From Coriobacteriia bacterium (GTDB lineage: Bacteria; Actinomycetota; Coriobacteriia; Coriobacteriales; QAMH01), in NCBI GenBank assembly GCA_003149935.1, contig QAMH01000008.1:186001-250000 (forward strand): 64,000 bases of DNA, given 5' to 3'. The translations under genes were made by a program, and so were the position numbers. The notes beneath the pieces are model-generated. The model did no database searches and was not told the origin of the DNA. It saw only the letters and a program-made list of their open reading frames with translations. This document shows, piece by piece, positions 58,303-64,000 of this stretch; within the stretch, counting starts at the first letter, position 1, and each line of letters begins with the position of its first letter.

Positions 58303-59462
58303 TCGCCTGCGAACTCGATGCCCGTTTCGGTGATGACACCGGTGATGAGCTCGTTGGGGGTGATGTCGAAAGCAGGATTGAAGACGTCGCATTCACTCGG
58401 CGCAATGGGAAGCCATTGATGCCCGTAGGGCATACAGCGCACCTCGGCCTCGTCGCGCTGCTCGATGACGACCTCATCGCCCGTCACGAGCGACTTGTCG
58501 AAGGTCGAATGCGGCGCGGCGACAAAAAACGGCACGCTGTGATAGCTCGAGACAACCGCGAGCGGATAGGTCCCGATCTTGTTTGCCACGTCGCCGTTAG
58601 CGCACACGCGGTCGGCACCGACGATGACGGCGTCCACGAGCCCCTGGCCCATGATGGACCCGGCCATGTTGTCGCAGATGAGCGTATAGGGCACGCCTGC
58701 CTGCTCGAGCTCCCACGCGGTAAGGCGCGATCCCTGCTCGACGGGACGCGTCTCATCGACCCAGACCTTTTCGATGTCACCGTTCTCGAAGGCGTGGTAG
58801 ATGATTGACGTTGCCGTACCCCACGCGGCTGTTGCGAGCGCGCCGGCATTACAGTGAGTCTCGATGCGCAGGGGACGGCCCAAGCGCTGGGCAAGCGTGG
58901 AGATGATGACGGCGCCGTTCTCGCCGATGAGCTTGCATGAGTAGATTTCGTCCTCCATGAGCTGGCACGCCTGCTCTTCGAGGTCCTCGGTGATCTTATC
59001 AACGCTACCACCCTGGTAAGCGGCCATGCGCGCCGGCGCCACGAGCTCGTTGATCGCCCATGCGAGGTTGACCGCCGTCGGACGTACCGCCGCAATCTCG
59101 CGGCCGCGTTGCTCGAGCTTGCTCGCGAATACGGTGACGGAATCGACGTCACTCTTGGGGTTGGCCTGGCGTTTTGCTTCGCGAATGACAGGCCATTCGT
59201 TCTTAGCCCAGAGCACAAGGGCGAACGCGCCGGCAATGCCGATGGCCGGGGCACCGCGCACGGCGAGCTCCTCGATTGCATCGCAGACCTGCTTCGAGGT
59301 GAAGCAGTCGATGTACTCGATCGAAAACGGAAGCAGGCGTTGGTCGAGCACCGTCAACCGGGCTGCCGCATCGTCAAGATTTGCCGTGGTCAGCGCACTG
59401 GGAACCCATCCCTCGAGCGCCGGCTGCCATTTTAGGGAACGCGGAAGATTCTCTCCCACCAT
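58299..59462 (-). CDS. mtnA: Methylthioribose-1-phosphate isomerase
   Basis: An eIF2B-fold aldose-ketose isomerase of the methionine salvage pathway, converting methylthioribose-1-phosphate to the ribulose form. It shows AIEELAVRGAPAIGIAGAF, LRIETHCNAGALATAAWGTATS (catalytic Cys) and VIVGADRVCANGDVANKIGTYPLA (catalytic Asp). There is an N-terminal extension of about 35 residues before the usual start. I chose the ATG at 59462, giving 387 residues. It links with ahcY to SAM by-product recycling. No other methionine-salvage gene is nearby. Confidence 0.92.
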   Translation of the reverse strand: MVGENLPRSLKWQPALEGWVPSALTTANLDDAAARLTVLDQRLLPFSIEYIDCFTSKQVCDAIEELAVRGAPAIGIAGAFALVLWAKNEWPVIREAKRQANPKSDVDSVTVFASKLEQRGREIAAVRPTAVNLAWAINELVAPARMAAYQGGSVDKITEDLEEQACQLMEDEIYSCKLIGENGAVIISTLAQRLGRPLRIETHCNAGALATAAWGTATSIIYHAFENGDIEKVWVDETRPVEQGSRLTAWELEQAGVPYTLICDNMAGSIMGQGLVDAVIVGADRVCANGDVANKIGTYPLAVVSSYHSVPFFVAAPHSTFDKSLVTGDEVVIEQRDEAEVRCMPYGHQWLPIAPSECDVFNPAFDITPNELITGVITETGIEFAGE

Positions 59463-59566
59463 GCCTATCGCACCGCCTTTGATTAAAAACACTTAGGCGG
59501 ATGATACCACCAAGCGTCCGCACGCGGCGGCTTCACGCCTCACAAGACTTTGGCTATCATGAGCGC

Positions 59567-60865
59567 ATGGATAAGAAACCAAACGCAAAGGCATTGCTGC
59601 CCATCGTCGTCTTCCTCGTGCTGTACCTCGGATGCGGCATCTATTTCGAGTACATCGCACCGACCGAGGGACAGATGGGCTTCTACGTGGTGAGCGTCGT
59701 CGTGGCGTTCGTCATCGCGCTCATCGTCGCGCTGCTGCAAAATCGTTCGCTTTCCTTCGACGAGAAGATCCACGTCTGTGCACGTGGCATCGGTGACGAC
59801 AACATCGTCATCATGCTCTTCATCTTTCTGATGGCCGGGGCCTTTTCGGGTATTGCGAGTGCGGCCGGAGGTGTCGAGAGCACGGCCAACCTCTTTCTCG
59901 ACATACTCCCTGCCCAAGCGGCCATACCCGGCCTCTTCGTCATCGCCTGCATCATCTCGCTGGCCATGGGCACGAGCGTGGGCACCATCACGGTGCTAAC
60001 GCCAATCGCGGTCACGGTTGCGCAGAGCGCCGGCTTCAACTTGCCCCTATGCGTTGGCACCGTCGTGGGTGGCGCGATGTTTGGCGACAACCTCTCGTTC
60101 ATCTCGGATACCACCATCGCGGCGACCCGCACGCAGGGCGTCAACATGAAGGACAAGTTCTTCAACAACTTCCGCATCGCCTTGCCGGCAGCGCTCATCA
60201 CGCTCGGCATTCTCATCGTCATGGCACTCATGGCCGGCACGCCCACGCTCGACGACTTCGACTACAACATTTGGCAGGCGATTCCGTACTTCGCGGTGCT
60301 TGTCGCCGCGTTGTGCGGCATCAACGTCTTCGTCGTGCTCGGTGGTGGCATCGTGCTCTTTGCCATCGTGGGCGTCGCGACGGGATCGCTCGACTTCGCG
60401 ACGGCGTTCTCGGCCATGGGCACGGGAACGGCCGGCATGTTCGAGACGATGATCGTCACGATTCTGGTGGCGTCGATTAGCGCCCTCATGCGCGAATACG
60501 GTGGCTTTGCGTCGGTGCTCGGCTTCATCAAGCGTCATTTCACGGGCAAGCGCGGAGGCGAGCTCGGTTGCGGTCTGCTCACGTTGCTGCTTGACGTTGC
60601 CTGCGCCAACAACACGGTCGCCATCGTCGTGGCCGGACCCATCGCCAAGCACATCGGCGAGAAATACGGCATCGAGCCCGTGCGCGTTGCCAGCCTCATC
60701 GACATCTTCAGCTGCGTCGGCCAGGGTCTCATCCCCTACGGTGCGCAGCTGCTCGTTGCCGCGAGCCTCGCCGGCATCGCGAGCGTCGAGATCATGCCGT
60801 TCTTGTTCTATCAGTTCCTGCTACTCGCCTGCGTACTCATCAGCATCGCCCTCGACCGCAAATGA
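59567..60865 (+). CDS. NhaC-family Na+/H+ antiporter (second copy)
   Basis: A 432-residue carrier with about 11 hydrophobic segments. Family patterns include LAMGTSVGTITVLTPIAVTVA and GDNLSFISDTTIAATRTQGV. It is more distant from the NhaC at 26011, and the second half shows DVACANNTVAIVVAGPIAKHIGE. The ATG at 59567 is used. Its TGA stop lies in the palindrome at 60861, shared with the convergent transposase gene. Confidence 0.85.
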   Translation: MDKKPNAKALLPIVVFLVLYLGCGIYFEYIAPTEGQMGFYVVSVVVAFVIALIVALLQNRSLSFDEKIHVCARGIGDDNIVIMLFIFLMAGAFSGIASAAGGVESTANLFLDILPAQAAIPGLFVIACIISLAMGTSVGTITVLTPIAVTVAQSAGFNLPLCVGTVVGGAMFGDNLSFISDTTIAATRTQGVNMKDKFFNNFRIALPAALITLGILIVMALMAGTPTLDDFDYNIWQAIPYFAVLVAALCGINVFVVLGGGIVLFAIVGVATGSLDFATAFSAMGTGTAGMFETMIVTILVASISALMREYGGFASVLGFIKRHFTGKRGGELGCGLLTLLLDVACANNTVAIVVAGPIAKHIGEKYGIEPVRVASLIDIFSCVGQGLIPYGAQLLVAASLAGIASVEIMPFLFYQFLLLACVLISIALDRK

Positions 60866-60894
60866 GACACATTGGACAGGTACATCTGTCTCAT
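60861..60894. repeat. Family A palindrome shared as stop by two convergent genes
   Basis: AATGAGACACATTGGACAGG...ATCTGTCTCAT. On the plus strand its TGA (60863-60865) ends the NhaC gene, and on the minus strand the TGA at 60891-60893 ends the transposase gene. Confidence 0.9.
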
Positions 60895-61640
60895 GCACGC
60901 GCAATTGTATTGCGACCAATACCGGTAAGTCGTTCAATTTGTCGGATGGATAATCCGTTTGTCTTCATGAGCTTCAAGAGGGCGTCTCTTCTCGGTTTTG
61001 AGAATGTCTTTACATCCGTCGTGGGCACATCTCCTAAAATATCCTCTGCTTTTTTAAACAGCGCTGCCTCATCTTTGGTGTATTTGCCATATCTCGCCTC
61101 ATTGTCGAGGCAGCAAGTCTGATCATGATTTTGGACATGGAATCGTTTAAATGCATCGATTCCTCCGCACAGCTCAAGCACGAGTCTCGTGTCGCATATG
61201 ACCGAGTTACCAACATATTCCCCATAACTTGACCATGGATAATCGTTGGTCTCGCACAATCCCCCCTTCTTTGGGTTTTCATGGATATAGCGGACGACTG
61301 TCAGAAGATACGCTTCGTCGTCAACGGCCTCACTCTTGAAGCGCTCTTGGAACAGGTGTCCCACACGTCCCGCTTTTGCGTTAAACCATCGCGCATAACC
61401 ACCGGATAGCTTTTGCATACATTCCGCAAGCTTTTGCAAATCAGCATGGACGAGTAGATGGAAATGGTTGTCCATAAGGCAGTAAGCGTGTAGCCGGACC
61501 TCACTAAGGTCAACTGTTTTCTGAAGCAAATGCAGAAAAACGCGCCTGTCCCCATCACATTCGAAGATTATCTGCCTTCCTGTTCCGCGGGCCATCACGT
61601 GGTAGAACCCTGCCTCACTCATTTTTCTTTTCCTGACCAT
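60891..61640 (-). mobile_element. REP-associated (RAYT) Y1 transposase gene
   Basis: A 249-residue HUH-endonuclease of the Y1 transposase family. GFYHVMARGTGRQIIF begins the fold, MDNHFHLLVH is the HxH metal motif (about residues 60-70), and a later tyrosine with KxxxY type (YLLTVVRYIHENPKKGG) supplies the nucleophile. The C-terminal half holds a helix-turn-helix (LSIRQIERLTGIGRNTIARA). Such RAYT proteins act on short palindromic repeats. The gene is flanked by family A units in inverse orientation (60861 and 61667). The ATG at 61640 has GGAG 5 bases upstream. Confidence 0.88.
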
Positions 61641-61666
61641 TTTTTCTCCAATCTTTGGTTTGCCAG

Positions 61667-61700
61667 AATGAGACAGATGTACCTGTCCAATGTGTCTCAT
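61667..61700. repeat. Family A palindrome upstream of the RAYT gene
   Basis: AATGAGACAGATGTACCTGTC...ATGTGTCTCAT, the inverse of the unit at 60861. It lies between the transposase and the comF 3' end. Confidence 0.9.
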
Positions 61701-61708
61701 CTGTTTCT

Positions 61709-62644
61709 TCACCAGACGCGGCAGCAGGTGACGGTGCGGATCTCGTGGGCGCCGCCGTCGAGGAGCACGTGCGCTGCTGCCGAAAGCGTCGCGCCCGTCG
61801 TGAAGACGTCGTCGATGAGGACGATGCGTCGCGGCGGCGCGCCTGCGTCCGATATCGCCCCCGCCGCCAGCGAGAATGACCCACTGCGATTTGCCAGTCG
61901 CTCCCCGCGTCCCAACTCGCGCTGGTCGCGTGCCCCTTTGCAACTTGCAAGCGCATGCACGAGCGCCATCCCCGTACGTCGCGCGACAATCTCCGCCACG
62001 CGTTCCATATGGTCGAAGCCGCGTCGCAGCAGCGCCTCGGGCGATGCTGGCACGTACACAAGCGCATCTGCCCACTGCGACCAATCCTGGAGAGGCGGCG
62101 GGATTTCTCGACTCCGCTCCGCTTCGCTCGAAACGGCAACAGGGGACTTCGCTTTACTTGATTCACGAACTGAATGACTCGCCTGTTCGTTCCCTATCCA
62201 CCTGCCCCATGAGACAGATGTACCTGTCCAATGTGTCTCATTTCGTCCGCGGATGGCGGTGCAGAGAAGCGATGCGATCACCGCGTCGAGGCGCAGTTCG
62301 TCGCTGTCCTTGTAGGTGCTGATGATTCTCCGCGCACCGTCCTCGAAGGAAAGCGCCGCTCGCGCCTGCGTAAACGGAAACGCCTCCTCGGGATGCAGCA
62401 GCGCCGACTCGCTACCGGGCATGGGGCACTCCGTGCATAACGTGCGTCCAAACGGCGCCCCGCAACGCGGACACGCAAGTGAAAGATCGATGAAGGGAAG
62501 AGAAGATGCGCAGCCCTCGCACAAAACGCTGCCGGGCATGTCGCACACGACACAGCGCGTGGGGCTAATCGTTTCCAAAATGGAGGTAGCCAGAACCTTA
62601 TATATATGGTTAAAATCGTGCAACTGAGGCCTTTCCGGCCCCAC
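61709..62644 (-). CDS. comF: ComF-family phosphoribosyltransferase with in-frame repeat insertions
   Basis: ComF helps DNA uptake in naturally competent bacteria. The N-terminal zinc ribbon shows CVVCDMPGSVLCEGC and CPRCGAPFGRTLCTEC. The PRTase motif RRIVLIDDVFTTGATLSAAAHVL and the RRGF motif (LLRRGFDHMERVAEIVA) lie near the C-terminus. Between them, about 54 residues (from NETHWTGTSVS to REIPPPLQD) are translated from one family A and one family B repeat. The frame is kept, so the product may still fold or be damaged. The TTG at 62578 is an alternative start, since TATATA-like -10 sequence lies near 62605; the open frame extends to 62644. Confidence 0.75.
   Translation of the reverse strand: MGPERPQLHDFNHIYKVLATSILETISPTRCVVCDMPGSVLCEGCASSLPFIDLSLACPRCGAPFGRTLCTECPMPGSESALLHPEEAFPFTQARAALSFEDGARRIISTYKDSDELRLDAVIASLLCTAIRGRNETHWTGTSVSWGRWIGNEQASHSVRESSKAKSPVAVSSEAERSREIPPPLQDWSQWADALVYVPASPEALLRRGFDHMERVAEIVARRTGMALVHALASCKGARDQRELGRGERLANRSGSFSLAAGAISDAGAPPRRIVLIDDVFTTGATLSAAAHVLLDGGAHEIRTVTCCRVW
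62098..62136. repeat. Family B unit inside comF
   Basis: CGGGATTTCTCGACTCCGC continues into TTCGCTCGAAA; the TGACA end is altered to CGGCA. Confidence 0.85.
62210..62242. repeat. Family A unit inside comF
   Basis: ATGAGACAGATGTACCTGTC...TGTGTCTCAT, identical to the unit upstream of the RAYT gene. Confidence 0.9.
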
Positions 62645-62711
62645 CCGCTAGTCTCCGCGGGTAATTGTAAGCCATAGCTGTCTTCAAGAACGCAGCAAAA
62701 ACGAGTGAGTG

Positions 62712-64000
62712 ATGGACAACATGGAACTAATCATTACCGAGAAGAACATCGCGGCCCAGCAGATCTCTCGCCTTCTTGCCCAAGGTGGCAAGCCCGAGAC
62801 GGACAAGGTCTACAACACCCCCGTGTACCGCTTCAATCGCGACGGCCACGAATGCGTCGCCATCGGTCTCAAGGGCCACATCCTCGGTCTCGACTTCCCG
62901 CAGGAGCTCATCTACAAGAAGAAGACCGGCTGGGTTGGTCTCGAAGAGGACGGCGAGGTCATCGATGCGCCGGACGTCCCCAAGGAGCTCCCCACCCCAC
63001 CATGGAAGTCCAAGCGCCGTCCGTACATTCCCGAGGGCATCAACCTCAAGGGCTGGAAGATTCCGTCGCTGCCCTACCTCACCTACGCGCCCATCGTGAA
63101 GCTTCCCGCCGAGAAGGACATCATTCGCTCGCTCAAGAACCTTGCCAAGAAGGCGGACGAGATCGTCATCGCCACCGACTTCGACCGCGAGGGCGAGCTC
63201 ATCGGACTGGATGCCATCTCGGTCGTGCGCGAGGTGAACGAGACCGCTCCCATCACGCGCTCTCGTTACTCGGCCTTCGTGAAGAAGGAGATCGAGGAGG
63301 CGTTCTCTCCCGCCAAGCTCACGATGCTCGATTACGACCTTGCGCATGCGGGCGAGACGCGCCAGTACATCGACCTCATCTGGGGCGCCGTGCTCACGCG
63401 TTACCTCACTTGCGTGAAGTACAGCGGCATCGGCAACACGCGCTCTGCCGGCCGCGTGCAGACCCCGACGCTTGCCCTCGTGGTCGAGCGCGAGAAGGAG
63501 CGCGATGCCTTCATCCCCGAGGACTATTGGGTCATCACCGGCAACGCCGCCCCCAAGGGCGATCACGACGAGGCCTTTACCGCGACGCATGCCACTGCGC
63601 GCTTCAAGGACAAGGACGAGGCAGATGCCGTCATGGCCCGCATTGCAGGCGCAAGCGAGGCGACCGTCGGCACCATCGAGAAGAAGCGCCGCAAGTCCAA
63701 TCCGCCGGCTCCGTTCAACACCACGTCGCTCATGGCGGCGGCAAGTTCCATTGGCATCAAGCCGGCGCGCACCATGCGCATCGCCGAGTCGCTCTACATG
63801 AACGGCTATACCTCGTATCCCCGCGTCGACAACACGGTCTACCCCGACAATCTCGACCTGCGCGAGGTCCTCGGCATTCTCGCCAAGGTTCCCGATTTCC
63901 GCGAAGGCGCCGAGGAGCTGCTCGCCAAGAACAAGCTCACGGCAACGCGCGGCAAGCAGGAGACGACCGACCACCCGCCCATCTACCCCACGGGCGCGGC
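62712..64000 (+). CDS. Type IA DNA topoisomerase, archaeal-TopA/TopB-like (partial)
   Basis: The first 429 codons of a type IA topoisomerase, which relaxes or decatenates DNA through a transient tyrosine link. It begins with MDNMELIITEKNIAAQQISRLL, whose Glu is in the Toprim fold, and contains TDFDREGELIG (metal site, D156, D158, E160). SAGRVQTPTLALVVEREKER follows. The catalytic tyrosine is Y369 in GYTSYPRVDN. The start and DFPQEL region differ from E. coli TopA or TopB and resemble archaeal TopA, so I leave the symbol open. The end is outside the window. Confidence 0.85.
   Translation, partial: MDNMELIITEKNIAAQQISRLLAQGGKPETDKVYNTPVYRFNRDGHECVAIGLKGHILGLDFPQELIYKKKTGWVGLEEDGEVIDAPDVPKELPTPPWKSKRRPYIPEGINLKGWKIPSLPYLTYAPIVKLPAEKDIIRSLKNLAKKADEIVIATDFDREGELIGLDAISVVREVNETAPITRSRYSAFVKKEIEEAFSPAKLTMLDYDLAHAGETRQYIDLIWGAVLTRYLTCVKYSGIGNTRSAGRVQTPTLALVVEREKERDAFIPEDYWVITGNAAPKGDHDEAFTATHATARFKDKDEADAVMARIAGASEATVGTIEKKRRKSNPPAPFNTTSLMAAASSIGIKPARTMRIAESLYMNGYTSYPRVDNTVYPDNLDLREVLGILAKVPDFREGAEELLAKNKLTATRGKQETTDHPPIYPTGA

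Noticed and set aside
62727..63974. A 415-residue frame antisense to the topoisomerase
   Set aside because: The plus strand carries clear Toprim and catalytic motifs over the whole length.

Overview
The window looks like the replication-origin region of a high-GC Gram-positive chromosome, most probably a member of the class Coriobacteriia (Actinomycetota; relatives of Eggerthella, Collinsella and Olsenella). This rests on the order rpmH-rnpA-yidD-yidC-jag-rsmG-parA-parB on one side of an AT-rich DnaA-box region and dnaA-dnaN-recF-dciA-gyrB-gyrA on the other, on two perfect parS sites, and on accessory families common in gut Coriobacteriia (CxxC-repeat and BspA-like surface proteins, NhaC carriers, DUF5648 repeats). 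The species assignment is inference from gene content; no marker gene here settles it.

Layout. 0-5.3 kb: radical SAM enzyme, tRNA-Ser, D-Ala-D-Ala ligase, rlmN, parB, parA, parS. 5.3-8.2 kb: ribosome, RNase P and membrane-insertase genes reading away from the origin. 8.2-11.3 kb: bipartite oriC, an ATPase/winged-helix gene and dnaA. 11.3-19.3 kb: dnaN, recF, dciA, gyrB, gyrA. 19.3-22.8 kb: tRNA-Ile and tRNA-Ala, a HerA-like ATPase, a membrane protein and a regulator. 23-25.8 kb: a large CxxC-repeat surface protein split by a frameshift at a run of seven C. 26-30.7 kb: a cassette of NhaC-type carrier, amino-acid adenylating enzyme, LysA-like PLP decarboxylase and carrier protein. 30.7-39.3 kb: accessory island with HigBA, RelB/PIN, DinD, a HEPN-like protein, a 1216-residue BspA-like protein and VapBC. 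39.3-45.5 kb: two tandem kinase plus FHA modules, the second with an exported protein. 45.7-54.1 kb: ferrous iron uptake (feoA, feoB, a Cys-rich FeoB partner, a DtxR-type repressor) interleaved with an RHH/PIN pair, a molybdate ABC transporter and a di-Mop protein. 54.3-62.7 kb: ahcY, hypBA, tatC/tatA, mtnA, a second NhaC carrier, a REP-associated (RAYT) transposase and comF. 62.7-64 kb: start of a type IA topoisomerase that runs off the window.

Two families of short repeats run through the intergenic spaces. Family A is a set of roughly 30-35 bp palindromes that usually begin ATGAGAC and end GTCTCAT. They occur singly or as inverted pairs, and in six genes the TGA inside the element is the stop codon. 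One inverted pair encloses the RAYT transposase gene, which suggests that this protein mobilises them. Family B carries GTCATTTCGAGC...GAGAAATCTC. One copy of each family lies inside comF, in frame.

The most interesting regions are: (1) the carrier-protein cassette at 26-30.7 kb, which resembles the logic of decarboxylating an amino acid while it is held on a carrier protein; (2) the duplicated kinase/FHA modules, whose two promoters share a TGTTGCGCAACA palindrome placed exactly 19 bp from the -10, an arrangement that also precedes the HEPN-like gene at 34 kb; and (3) the stop-codon-embedded palindromes with their neighbouring transposase. Iron regulation is also visible: four sites of the form GTTAG-N6-CTAAC precede feoA, feoB and the Cys-rich FeoB partner, with a DtxR-type repressor encoded nearby.
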